Below are positions 44,601-55,118 of a DNA stretch of 64,000 nt, one piece after another. The stretch comes from Bemisia tabaci (taxonomy: Eukaryota > Arthropoda > Insecta > Hemiptera > Aleyrodidae): positions 5,427,434 through 5,491,433 of the forward strand of contig NC_092795.1 in the NCBI RefSeq assembly GCF_918797505.1, written 5' to 3'. Position 1 is the stretch's first letter. Each line of letters starts with the position of its first letter. The position numbers and the translations under genes were made by a program. Below the pieces are notes generated by a model. It saw only the letters and a list, made by a program, of their open reading frames with translations. It ran no database searches and was not told where the DNA came from.

Positions 44601-44873
44601 ATTTATTTATTTTTCTATGATTTTCTAGTGGCCGCCTACCACGCACCCGCTGTAGCCGCCTACCACGCACCCGCCGTCGCCGCCTACCATGCCCCCGTTG
44701 TCGCTGCCCCAGCCGTCGCCACCTCTTACTCCCACGTTAGTGTGAGCCATCCCGTCGCCTACCATGCCCCAGTTGCCGCCTACCACGCGCCCGCCGTTGC
44801 CGCCTACCACGCACCCGCTGTCGCCGCCTACCACGCCCCAGTCTACGCCCCACACTCCGTCCTCTACCACTAA
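41590..44873 (+). CDS. Cuticular protein with YHAP repeats, 129 aa, three coding exons
   Basis: Coding joins are 41590-41601, 42572-42704 and 44629-44873 (12, 133 and 245 nt, 130 codons with stop). The protein starts MQLAVFSTLLLLACAYA, a secretion signal probably cleaved before APIEDASAES. An acidic stretch then leads to KEKR-GLYGVVGYPSV, a dibasic site that may be processed. The rest is low-complexity: seven YHAP motifs in an AAYHAPAV octamer pattern with one AAPAV, ending HSVLYH. No chitin-binding Rebers-Riddiford domain is present, so it resembles the AAP/YHAP low-complexity cuticular group. It is expected to be secreted by epidermis into exoskeleton. The 4-codon first exon ended by an intron inside the signal peptide is the classic cuticle-gene layout. 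Confidence 0.92.
42572..42704 (+). other. Exon 2: signal peptide and acidic spacer
   Basis: Reads VFSTLLLLACAYAAPIEDAS through to GVVGYPS plus one base of the next codon. Acceptor TTTCAG|GTC, donor CAG|GTAAGC. The open frame extending upstream of 42572 is intronic read-through. Intron 2 is 42705-44628 (1924 bp). Confidence 0.92.
44188..44440. mobile_element. Family A MITE within intron 2 of the cuticular gene
   Basis: 253 bp with a perfect TATT duplication (44184-44187 and 44441-44444). CTGCCGTGCTAAGG on the left, TTTAGCACGGCAG on the right. It lies about 190 bp before the exon 3 acceptor and leaves the splice signals intact. Confidence 0.92.
44456..44565 (-). pseudogene. Non-LTR retrotransposon 3' fragment in intron 2
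   Basis: The minus strand reads WEDRGLLRLGVAERHGAL-stop, matching the WEDRALWRLGVAKRQRAL end of the copy at 13966-14191. Upstream residues are frameshifted. It is about 100 bp long and sits next to the family A element. Confidence 0.65.
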
Positions 44874-44884
44874 GCTCAAAAGAG
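44629..44884 (+). other. Exon 3: YHAP repeat region, stop and start of 3' UTR
   Basis: Acceptor TTTTCTAG|TG; coding to TAA at 44871-44873. GC-rich with C-ending codons, unlike the AT-rich surroundings, as in highly expressed genes. The exon continues 11 nt past the stop to donor AGAG|GTGAGA, so the 3' UTR is spliced. Antisense ORFs across it are artefacts of the repeat. Confidence 0.9.
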
Positions 44885-44954
44885 GTGAGAATTTCCGCCT
44901 ATGTTACCTGTAGACAACTCAGAAATTCAATGCATACAGAGACGATATATTGCA

Positions 44955-45162
44955 CACCGAGAAAAACGATTGGTAGTATTCACCATTCCTTCACGCAGTA
45001 TTTTACACAACGTGAATTCAAAGTCGATTCTGCCAGAGGAATGGATACCTTTACCGGTATATAGTAACGTTTACGTTTCTTCTGGCAGAATTGACTCTGA
45101 ATTGACGCTGTGTGAAATACAGAGTGACGGAATGGTAAATTCCTCCAATCTCTTTTCTCGGA
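44955..45162. mobile_element. Inverted-repeat MITE in 3'-UTR intron
   Basis: About 208 bp, ACCGAGAAAAACGATTGG to its diverged complement ending TTTTCTCGG. Arms share CACCATTCC/GGAATGGTAAATT and TTCTGCCAGAGG/CTTCTGGCAGAA. Centre TTTACCGGTATATAG. The ORFs inside are incidental. Confidence 0.78.
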
Positions 45163-45545
45163 ATAGAGACACCGCACTGCTATCGATAATAGAATTCCTT
45201 AGATTTTCTTAGAGAGGTTTTGTTCACTGCCAAATTCTGATACAACAAAACGAAAGTCCTCCGGGCGATGGTGCGCCCATAACATTATTGGTCTCCATGC
45301 TGGCAGCAACGACGACCACATCCAAAATTCTTGATGGTCGAAAAGTGGATGGATTCGAATATTGGCAAAAATTCACCGAGCAACCGAGTTTAGTCTTGAT
45401 ATTATAGCAGATCTCTTTCCTCCTTTCTGTTGCAACCCTGCCGATCTGGTCGAAAAATTTGACCCTTTGCCAGACGCGTAAATTTGCCTTATCTTACGGA
45501 GGAATAGTCACTTTGGAAGTCATAACGCTTAGACTAACTCGACTG

Positions 45546-45719
45546 CAGTGGCGTCGCGTGCTTGGCAATTTATCGATTGATCTACCATTTAAACCAATGG
45601 AAAATGATCGATAAACAGGGCGTTCGTAACGAACACCTTGATAATCTATTCTTTACCACTGCTATAAATGGGGAAATATCGATAATCGATCATTCACGCC
45701 ACGCCACTGCTCGAATGAT
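45546..45719. mobile_element. Family L MITE, best copy
   Basis: 174 bp, CAGTGGCGTCGCGTGC to CACGCCACGCCACTG. The interior has AAAATGATCGATAAACAGGG and GATAATCGATCATTCACG. It lies in the cuticular gene's 3'-UTR intron. Confidence 0.82.
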
Positions 45720-46401
45720 GACCAAAAAGTTGAGGAGTTAAGTGAATGGCCTAGTAATCCTAACATGAACTGCAAAAAATCGCGGAGTAAAGTGTATTCA
45801 CCCCGACATTCATGAGTCATCATCGGGAGAAATTTATTTGATTTTTGGCTTCACAATCAATTTGCTCATCAACCATCACTGAGCGAAAAATTGCGTTGAA
45901 CTCCAAATCCAACTTTTGCCCCACTCGAGTAAATTTCTCGGATTTCAGTGCGGGTAGGAATTGTATTCTGAAAAGGCTCCAAAGCTGAGCTGCGAAGAAA
46001 TACAAATACATATTAAAATAAATTCGTCAAGTAGCCCTACTTGCATTATTTATGTTTTTGGGAAATCTTTTAATAGAGCCACAAGACCTTTGCTATAACC
46101 TTTGAGCAGGAAATCTCTGTTGTTTGTAATTAAGATATATATTTTTCATAATATTAGCGTGAGAAGTCCGAGAAAGAAAAAAATTAGATACTTTTTAATT
46201 AAAATGCTCACTTCCGATTTTAGCACTTCGGCTGGAGCACCTAATTTTAACATAGAGCGACCCATCAGTAAACTAAGAAAATAATATACTGATCTCGAAA
46301 AGAAAATTGCTTCTACGTTCATATTTTACTATCTTAAAGTGTAATTGTTGCGTGTAATTCAAACGGTCAACTAACTTTTTTCTTCGTTTTTCTGATTGCA
46401 G

Positions 46402-46600
46402 ATTCAAGACTCAAATTTCAACAGATGACGTGAAAATCGTCAAATCATGACCAAAACTACCTAAAAATCTCATCTCAGTCTCTCGACCTCACTCATTTTT
46501 GTTTTATTTATTTTTATTTATTTTGATTTGCTCCAATAGTTCTCTAGGATAATTTATGTTTAAAAAATTAAAATAAATTAGTTTTAAATTTGCTAAATTT
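46402..46600 (+). other. Exon 4: 3' UTR with polyadenylation signal
   Basis: Acceptor CTGATTGCAG|ATTCAAG at 46401/46402, AATAAA at 46572-46577 and a GT-rich TTTGTGTTTTAT following. No coding sequence. Intron 3 is 44885-46401 (1517 bp). The end near 46595 is approximate. Confidence 0.75.
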
Positions 46601-46610
46601 TGTGTTTTAT

Positions 46611-47348
46611 ATTTATCACCAAAACAATACTAAACCTGGCAGCAAATTTGCAGGTAAATAGGTAGTATTTTTCTTTCCTCTACTCGCAATATAAGGTAAA
46701 CAACGCAATTCATAACTGATTTCATTATCGAGAAATACTCAATCATTGCCAATGCTTCAGTATCCAAAGTCATTTCAAATAGCTGCTTTAAGCTAAATTC
46801 ACCGAAAAATATTTGAGTGACATACTGAAATAGATTTTAGTAACTCACTCTCTTGCGCATAGTGGAAATATTGTCATCCTATTTTTTAATAAGCTTTTTG
46901 ATTCAAAGTTTTTTTCACATTTTTACCATGTTTTTAGTACCATGCATGCCATTTTCAAAATACCTCGAAGTTTCAAATCTAACACGTTAATCCATTTTTG
47001 CTGGAATCCAATAAAAAAATGATGTAAAGTTCAAAGAAAGATATGGGTAAACAAAAATTTTATTAAGCATTTTTTTGAGTATTCTTCTAAGACCAAATCG
47101 GTTACAGGTTCAAAACAAAAGCCCTCCATTGAAGAAATATCCACGTAAAATTCATGCATTTAAGGTTCATCAAAGGCATTACGTCTTGATTAAATTTCAT
47201 CATTGTTAATTTATGCAGAATAGAAAAAAAAGAACGTTATTTTTTGTCAAAATATCTGCTTTAAATAAGCAATCACCGTCACATGCAGTGTTTTGAAAAA
47301 TTATAAACAACCTAATAGGGTCAGTGAAAGTTAAAAAAAGTACGCTGA
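46611..47348. other. Intergenic downstream of the cuticular gene
   Basis: AT-rich sequence without recognisable features. Confidence 0.5.
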
Positions 47349-47352
47349 CATG

Positions 47353-49172
47353 CTGCCATCCTAAGAAAGAACGCCGTATGAACCATCGGTTGTTGCCAAA
47401 TTTCCTTCAATAAAATGTTTATTTTTGAGGAATGTTAAAAATATTTTTCTTCCAATTTTTCAGATAATGTTATTTGCAATTTCACCTAAAATTTCTGAAA
47501 ATTTAAAAACAAATATTAATGGCTTTCCTCAAAGATAAATATGTTATCGAAGGAAATTTGGCAAGGTTATAGGACATTTTGTCAACGATGTTTGGTCCGC
47601 GCGCCTGTTTTTCCCAGTAATTTACGTCCGCGCGTTTTTTCGGCACGGAGGTTTTGGTCCAAGTGCCAGTTGACCCAAAGTTAATTGGTCCACATGTAAA
47701 TACAAACGACAATGGCTCACGACGTTTTTGGATGAAAATATATAATGTCTTGGGAGCATAAGGGTTTGATGTTTTTTTTTTTTTTTTTTTTTTTTTTTGT
47801 TGTTGTTTGATCCAACGGAGAATAATATATAATTGAGATTTTTGGTAAAAATGAGGGAGCGTCAATTCCATCAGACAAAATTCACTAAAACTCTCTACAC
47901 CTCTTTGGAGCAACAGGACTTAATTATCTTTCAAGAAATTACCACCTTGTTATACCTGAACCGGGTAAACCCCTATATTTGCCTCAGCTAAAGGCTTTTA
48001 GATTTTTCCTGTGTACGATAAGTATCTTGATTTATTTCGCGAGAAAACATCTGTACTTTTAAAGGATGCCTGTCATTCTTAATACGTTCAATTTCGTATA
48101 ATACTGTGCAACAGGCATCACCCCTGTTGTGAAATAGTTGCTTCAGGCGCCGCTGCAAGGCGGACGGACGGCTAGCGCGGAACGCGGGTTGGCGCCTACA
48201 AACCTAAGTGGATACTTCCAGCATTGTGCAATGCGTGAAGTATCCACTTAGGTTTGTAGGTGCCAGTGAGCCTCTTGCGTTGGCAGCACGCCGCTCCGCT
48301 CTGTTACGCTATAATATTTATACTCGCATAGTCAGCGTTTTTTAACTCATGATTTTGAAATGTTTGCACACTCTGCATTGATTATTCTCATTTAAATTGA
48401 TGGGAAAAAATATGTATCAATTTATCAAAGGAGAATAATAAGATAATGTGTGTTTTTTTTTTAAATATTTGTGGTTTCGTGTCAAATTTAATGATTTCTG
48501 AGGCACTTTAATTTTTTCTTTTACATTTTGTGCTTTTATTGTGCTGCAGCGAGGTGTACGCGCTACCAAACTCTGAAAATTTGACGTATTTGACTCTAAA
48601 AGATCGATGTACAAATGGGTTAAAAGTAAAGATTGCGTGCATTTTGGTTTTTTTCCCTCTTTTATTAATTTTTGCAATTTCTGTCGGCACAACTGCGGCT
48701 CATTGAGATTAATGTCACTTGGAAAGGGTTTTATAAATATTTGCCACGTTTTAAAAATATAAATGTTTTCAAAATGAAGTAATAATTTCGTTAAGAAAAA
48801 ATTAAAAAAATAAAAAAATACCTATGCATATATAAGGTATATTGTACATCGAATATTTTAAGGATAGAAATAAAACCATATATTAACCGATGAAAATTTA
48901 AAAAGATGATTAAAAAGGAGAAAGTAATAACATTTCATTTAGAAAATGAGCAACCATAACAACACCCCCCTCTCTCTTAATTTCATATTGTCAATAAAAT
49001 TTTACATTCCGACTAAAATATAACGCTTGGACCAAGTCATTGTTGCTTATTTTACGTGTGGGCGTAAACTACTGGGCAAAAAAGGTGCGCGGACAATAAA
49101 TCGTTGACGAATTTTCCTGAAACCTTTCGCAACACCCGAATGTTCATACGACGGTTTTCCTTAGAACGGAAG
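47353..49172. mobile_element. Family A MITE split by a 1.56-kb F element
   Basis: The left half runs 47353-47564 (CTGCCATCCTAAG to GGAAATTTGGCAA). The right half runs from about 49125 to CCTTAGAACGGAAG at 49172. Together they make a normal family A element. Flanks CATG and AATG are a degraded target duplication. Confidence 0.85.
47565..49124. mobile_element. Family F element with long TIRs
   Basis: 1560 bp. Left GGTTATAGGACATTTTGTCA and right-complement GGTTTCAGGAAAATTCGTCA continue in register for about 60 bp through GGTCCGCGC and CCCAGTA.TTTACG. Flanks TTTGGCAA (47557-47564) and TTTCGCAA (49125-49132) form an 8-bp duplication with one change. GTCC motifs recur at both ends. The inner 48090-49020 matches 2735-3680, including the palindrome at 48196-48259. 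A T-run lies near 47770-47798. No transposase. Confidence 0.85.
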
Positions 49173-49499
49173 AATGAGCTGGGCACTGAGCATTTCTTAT
49201 GTGGATTTCAAATAGTGAATCTTTATAAATAGTGCCGAGAAAATTTATGAAGAATCATACATTATAAAACTCCTAAATTGCAAATTTCAAGAATGAATTT
49301 TATAACATCATGCCGTTTCCCCGTATTCTCGTCTTTTTAAATAAAATCACAATCCTGAAACATTACTTACTGCTGTCAGATAGTATCTTAAAAATATCCG
49401 ATATAAGTATATTGCATTCAGTAGAAAGGTTATAGTGAATAGATCAGAGCAAAGGTGTTCTAAAAAGTAAGATTCCAACTAATGGCACAACGTGATTTC

Positions 49500-50100
49500 A
49501 AATAAAACGCCTGTAATCCTGTATGCAACTATTCGTATCTTATGGATGCGCGTGTTGCATACGGTGTACAGTGAAGGCGTTTTAGTTTCTATGCCCTTAC
49601 CATAGTATGTGTATGCGTTCCGCATCGTTCTGTCTTAACCAATGGTGAGATGTTACCCCCATGAGAATTCAATTTACTTACTTGTAGCTGTTGATTTTTA
49701 ACTCTTTTTGATTTATTTACAAAATTCATGTCTGACCATGTTGATTGGAAAATGAATTTCATTTAATTTACTAATTTTCTCATTCTGTCCGTTTACATAA
49801 TTGACATTTGGCCATATATGTTAGTAGTAAAATGGATTTTACGTATTTTAAATATTATGTGTACGTGGTCGTCTGCGGGTAAAGAGCCACAAGAATTATT
49901 CAAAATTGATTTATTGATAGGAAAACATTGAGGAATGTTTCGCGGACAGCCGAATGGAATCTAATTTAGCAGAAACACCGGTTTTATGAGCACTTTTCGT
50001 GATTTCTAGAATTTGATTCCGGTAGCTTTTGATCTAGTAAACGCATGACAACTAGGTTAGCACAATGAGAAAAAATAAACGACATTTTGTGTTGAAAAAG
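49500..50100. other. Intergenic with repeat S remnant
   Basis: 49520-49575 resembles repeat S (GCAACTATTCGTATCTTATG). The rest is unassigned. Confidence 0.45.
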
Positions 50101-50190
50101 GGGCTAAGCCTCCTGACCGCTTTGTGGCCGAACCGCTCGCGTGGCGCGATGCTTCGCACCTCACGTATTATGCGTTACGCGTCAAACGTA
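50101..50190. repeat. Decayed hairpin-cluster repeat
   Basis: GGGGCTAAGCCTCCTGACCG and GCGATGCTTCGCACCTCACG follow the order of the intact cluster at 24359-24438. GTGGCGCGATGCTTCGC retains partial stems. GCGTTACGCG follows, as near 21310. Confidence 0.5.
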
Positions 50191-50299
50191 TGATTTTTGT
50201 AATAAAGATCAAGTTATAGAAAGTAGAACACGAGGTAACCCACTTAGGACTCATTTGTTTGATCAAAATTTTCTGTTTAGTTTTTCTTTTGGATTGAGT

Positions 50300-50590
50300 C
50301 ATAGAGTTCATAGAGTCTTAATGCAAATGGAGGAGCTGGCTCCACTTTTAAGCATTTTCCAGGTCTCGAATTCCGAGACTCCTGTGTCATGCCGGGTGAC
50401 TATTTAGATACATAATCAATTGTTTTCGATACACGGGGATCGGCTGTCTTGTGCAAAGAAATAGTATATTAATTACTACGTATTCTACATCGCCATTTTG
50501 GATCGAAAATGTATTAAAAAGTGACCGAAGCTCGGCGCACATCGGGCTTAATGGAACTTGTCGATCAGAACATGGTGCCAGCTCTCTGAC
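50300..50590. mobile_element. Family P MITE
   Basis: Left CATAGAGTTCATAGAGTCTT and AGGAGCTGGC; right TGCCAGCTCTCTGAC. The centre CATCGCCATTTTGGATCG is the inverse of that in the copy at 37419. Confidence 0.65.
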
Positions 50591-51619
50591 AAAATCTTCG
50601 GGTTGAAAATTTGCAACCTCGTCAAAAATCAGGCGTGAGTGACCAGAATTGAATCTGTATCAACTTGTGAGTAATCAAAAGACAGACAAGAGCACACTCG
50701 GTCAGCAGGACACACTTTTCATTCCCAGATGTCTAATAGTAACTTATGATCTCGACAGATTTAACAAAAAATTTGGTGGATCACCCAAATGCTTTTGGAT
50801 GATCCGACCAAAAAAATTTGACTGAAAGTAACCATAAACATGACAGTTTTTAACTGTGAATCTAGTTAGCAGCTATCGAAATCTCAAAATTTGCAGGCTC
50901 AAGGTGATTAGAGGGATTAAATCTCATATTCCAAGTAATTTGTGAATTAACGCCGAACCGCAACCTCCCATTATCCCCGGCATAATATTTGCTTTTCGTC
51001 GAGATAATCAACAGATGAGAGAAATGATGCGCCGACGTGATGCACAAACCTATCATGACGTCATCATGCCGAATAACGTGACAGCACCGTCCACGGCCGG
51101 CAGGCCTCAAGAGTAGCAAGCAGGCAGCGGCTCCGATAAAGCCTGAAAAGTTTAGTTTTCGATTGCATGCGAAACGTTTCTCCAGAGAGGGACTCGATAA
51201 TTCCATACATCAGGACAAACTTGGAATTTTTTATTCATACCCACAATTATCTTCGTGAGCCACTAAAGGGATGTGCCCATCGCCGCGCTACCCTCTCGCT
51301 CCCGCCCTCTGTCCTCAAGGTCAAGTGTTCCACGCTGACCCTTTAAACTCCTAATTTTCCTTCTGTCCCTTCAAGCTCCGGACGGTTCACAAGTTTTTCA
51401 CTTCAAGAAGAACTCGGGTTGTTAAGGTAGTTTTCCTGCGAATGCTTCCAGATAGTTATGCGTGGTAAGTGCCCAATTTTGAGATTTTGATGAAGCTTCT
51501 TGTAACTTTTTAGGTTACGTGCCTTTTTCAGTCCTCCTCCGGCCAAAACTTGAAATTCTCTCCACTTTCTTCTAATGCACCTTTATTCTTTCTATATTTT
51601 CTCGATATTTTTCTCTATT
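50591..51619. other. Intergenic, no gene
   Basis: A 114-codon minus-strand ORF (50862-51206) shows no domain. No repeat family recognised. Confidence 0.4.
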
Positions 51620-52048
51620 AATGTGATTCCATAGACGCCGTATTTTGTGTCAGGACAACATGCAATATATCGCATCGATTGGTTCCATTTTTTCAGCTAC
51701 TCGTCATTTTTCTCGAATTTTGAGATCGCAATTCTGTTGTCAGGATACTATAGAATTCACTTACAAATTCAACGTAATTAATGCGTGGTTTATGTGAAGG
51801 AAAAATATTGCATTCGATACTAATATCGAAACTTCATGCGAATACGATAGTTTTCCTTTGAAAAAACCACGCCTTTATTACGTTGATTTTGTTTGTGAGA
51901 ATTGGTAAGTTAATTCTTTAGGCTCCTGACAACAGAATTGCGATCTCAAAATTCGAGATGATGACGAGTAGCTGAAAAAATGGATGTAAACAATACGATA
52001 TATCGCATGTCGTTCTGACATAAAATACAGCGTTCATCGAATTACCTC
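51620..52048. mobile_element. Family B fold-back
   Basis: About 430 bp with both arms nearly complete: ATTTTGTGTCAGGACAACAT, CAGCTACTCGTCATTTTTCT, TTTGAGATCGCAATTCTGTT and their complements. The centre is the GATACTAATATCGAAACT hairpin. Outer termini are decayed. Confidence 0.88.
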
Positions 52049-52198
52049 AAATAAAGGCATGTTGCCTTAAAATGCAACAGACGTTTTGTTGATGATTTTG
52101 AATTGACCCAAGTAAAACATGAAAATTGGTCATAGTCTAAAGTAGTCGCATTGAATTATACTGTAGAAAGCAGTATGCGATTCATCTAGGCTAATCTT

Positions 52199-52346
52199 AA
52201 ATTCGACTGCATTTTGCAATTTGGAGCTATAAATTCTGGCTCTCCTCGAAAAACACTTATGTGCGTAGGGAAACTAAGGGCACGGACGTTGTTTTTAAAC
52301 CGGGCTAGAACTTATAGTTCCAAATTGCAAAATGGAGCCCATTAAT
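52199..52346. mobile_element. Family C MITE
   Basis: About 148 bp, TTCGACTGCATTTTGCAATT to TTGCAAAATGGAGCCCATTA. The centre has ACTTATGTGCGTAGGGAAAC. Confidence 0.8.
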
Positions 52347-52554
52347 CAATCGAATCGCGGCGTGTTTCATTCAGGTTGGATCGTAAACGGTTTTATCATA
52401 TTTGAGATGAACCTGGGTATACTAATAAATGTCTTTAGTTATCGTTTGAACCTTTAATTTCAAAGCCACGAATCTTTAACTAATGGTTTAATTATTCAAC
52501 CTGGATTGGTACTAAACAACGTGATCTCCGTGCTTAACGGTCACAGAAAGAAAA

Positions 52555-52785
52555 GAAAACAGGCTTTTTGGATGATATGGAGGTTTCCAATTAATTCAGA
52601 TAGTACCTCAATTAATTGTGATAATATCCTAATAAATTAGGTTACCAACCCAAATGTTGCGGTATCACCCCAACTTGAGTTGTGGGACTACCACAGTTAA
52701 TTGGAAATGAATAATGTCATCTCTCAAATTGGAGTGGGACCACAATTTTAATAGAGACTCCCTTAAAGTTTTTTTTTCCGTGGTG
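52555..52785. repeat. Dispersed repeat with AATTAATTG motifs
   Basis: Repeated TTAATTGTG/CACAGTTAATTGG strings and GGTATCACCCCAACTTGAG; partly inverse to 36195-36330. Confidence 0.5.
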
Positions 52786-53394
52786 AGAGAAAAAAAGGAG
52801 TGATTTTGACGTATTAATATACTCGCATAAAATACACTATAACACAGCTAATTCAAATAATTAATGCCTATTTGTGTATTCGACCTTTTAAAATGTGTCT
52901 AAAAATAGTTATCTATTTTTAAAATCGCAGTTTTTAACAATTAACCAAAAAATATATTAAAACACAATTAAGCTATACTTTTTTTACCGCAAAATCTGGC
53001 TGATTGTTCCCTGACGTTGTGTTGTAAGAGCATCGCATTGAGGAAACTTTTCTTGCGAGATCAACAGGATGCCTGTTGAATCTGCCGCAATTAGGATTTC
53101 TCATTGTAACGACGTGTAACGTTCATTGCTTCAAGCAGCATTTTTCTTACTTAAAGGAGACGTTTTGTGGCTCGTATGAGACTTCTGGTTGATTCGATTC
53201 GAAGAGAATTCCTGTCGCATCGTCTGTAACAAGAAAATTTTTCAACGTGAAGGGAGCCTCGTAGAAAAAAAAATGCAGTTACGCAGGGAGAACTCCAGAA
53301 TAATGATATGCTGCGAGTGTTTTGTTCATTATTGAGGAGGTTTGCCTACGCCTCAAGGCTGCTACGTGACCTAATCTTCGACTTTGATCATAGA

Positions 53395-53455
53395 GTACAT
53401 ATGCAGAGTTGTAATAGAAGCGAGGGTGATGTCAACGTTGCTAAGTCCTAAACCG

Positions 53456-53508
<53 letters not shown>
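53395..53508 (+). repeat. Family P fragment ending in A48
   Basis: CATAGAGTACATATGCAGAG-type sequence followed by an uninterrupted A-run from about 53460 to 53508. The tail may reflect retroposition or simple expansion. Confidence 0.6.
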
Positions 53509-53511
<3 letters not shown>

Positions 53512-54005
53512 GCAAAAACGCTCTCTCGTAAAAAAATAAATTCCCCAGTTTTTGGCGATATTTTATGTGGCTTGGTTCCTTTCTGCTTAACGCGGTCGAT
53601 TTACACCCCTATTTCGTATCGAAAAAAAATGACGAATGACCATAATGAACAAAGTGTTTCCAGTGCTTCAGTTAAATTTTCCAATCAGGTTCATTCAAGT
53701 AAAATTGGCTGTTTGAAAGAGTTAAACAACTTGTGAATTTCAAAGATGAAACTCTTAAGAAATTGTTAAAATATCAGATTGGAAACTATTTGTGTTCCAT
53801 TTTACGTAAAATGACCTTACACTCTTTTTTCAATGCACACTTCTATTGGGGAAGATTTTAGGATCAATGGGTTTATGATTTACTACGTTGTACGTTGTAC
53901 GGGCACATTGCACTATCAAAATTTCAAGAGCTCTTAAATTTTTCATAGAGGTCTAATAATTATTTTTCCGATTTTGTAAAGGTATTTTTAGATTCTTCTG
54001 GAGCA

Positions 54006-54113
54006 ATGCAAGCGGCAGCAAAACTCATTTTCATCGCAAGTGTCCTAGCCGGAGCAACTTTTTATATTCACAATTTCTTTTTTCCTGACTTTATGGTCAA
54101 GACAATGAAAGAG
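54006..54113 (+). CDS. Candidate exon: N-terminus of a small membrane protein
   Basis: ATG at 54006 opens MQAAAKLIFIASVLAGATFY then IHNFFFPDFMVKTMKE, ending exactly at a consensus donor GAG|GTAAGT in phase 0. Residues 6-21 form a hydrophobic segment, as in small mitochondrial inner-membrane proteins. The AAKLIF..SV start weakly recalls the PET117 assembly-factor N-terminus, but the continuation does not match. No partner exon was found, and composition is only mildly coding-like. Confidence 0.3.
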
Positions 54114-54224
54114 GTAAGTAGGCCTTTGGTGACACCCTCATTTCAAATATCCGTAAGACCGGCTGGACGGTCGCTTGTGAGTTAATCTAAATACACTGAG
54201 CTCTTCTAGGGACCATCTCATATC

Positions 54225-54480
54225 GAAAGCAGCAAAAATTATGAAAAACCCCGGTTAATCATTAGAATGGACTGCTACAAAGAAGTAACATTTACGTTGC
54301 TTAAATGAGAGAATTTGCCCCTACATACTACATTATCACGTTAAATTCAATGAGAATCTGGGTCATACCTCCAAAACCTGAAAAGTGCGGGTTCATCAGT
54401 AAAGCATCACCTTTTGAAATCCGCAAAAATCACGGAAATGAACCCAGAACAACTCGTGACAAAAAATTAAAAACAAGCGG
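54225..54480. repeat. Diverged copy of the 180-bp repeat of 24840-25200
   Basis: AATGAGAGAATTTGCCCC, TGGGTCAT..CTCCAAAACCTGAAAAG and GAAATCCGCAAAAATCACGG follow the same order as in 25035-25186. Confidence 0.55.
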
Positions 54481-54726
54481 GAAAGCTCTTATACGCTCGT
54501 ATTAGAGAAGCGCTCAGGTGTTTTCGACGTAGGCGCGCTTTTAAGTTCCACGAGGAAGATGAGTACCGTTGAGATGAAAGAACTAGCCCACCAAAATTTC
54601 AACTATCAATTTCGAGAAAACTACGCTACCACTAAAATCATAAATTATAGGAAAACGAATAGCGCCCTCCGTGCTTTGACGCAGGAATCATTAAATGGGT
54701 GTATATACAGATTACTCTAATTTAAA

Positions 54727-54996
54727 TGTCATCACCTTCTAGCCAAAGTACCACGTTTCAAAATTTCCGCCGCGCCATTTTAGTTTTTTTTTTTTTTTTT
54801 TTTCAGAGAAATTGTCGGTTGCAACAGTTGTATCTGTTAGAAAATTTCACTGAATCTTATCGGCAGCAAAAAGGAGATTCAGTAAAATTTTCGGACAGTT
54901 TCGTCGAACAATTTCTCTGTAAAAAAATAAAATGACTGCGGATATTGTTAAACTTCGCATGGACCTTGTGATACTCTGCCCGGAAAGTGACGATAT
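54727..54996. mobile_element. Family O fold-back, inner-arm type
   Basis: GTCATCACCTTCTAGCCAAA on the left and GCCCGGAAAGTGACGAT on the right. TTTCAAAATTTCCGCCGCGC and ACTGCGGATATTGTTAAAC pair inside. It lacks the outer arms of 12489-12980. Confidence 0.65.
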
Positions 54997-55071
54997 GTTA
55001 GGCACTCCTACGTCATCTTGTCGTTGAGCTGGTGCACCACTTGAACGCATATCCACAAGTATATCACTATT

Positions 55072-55118
55072 CTGTCGTGCTAAGGAAGAACGCCGCATGA
55101 ACCTTCAAGCGTTGCCAA
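55072..55118. mobile_element. Family A left-end fragment
   Basis: CTGTCGTGCTAAGGAAGAAC through GCGTTGCCAAAG, preceded by TATT, then lost. Confidence 0.75.

Noticed and set aside
44625..44879. Minus-strand ORF rich in Gly/Val opposite cuticular exon 3
   Set aside because: Antisense shadow of the GC-rich YHAP repeat; the + strand has signal peptide, splice sites and polyadenylation signal.
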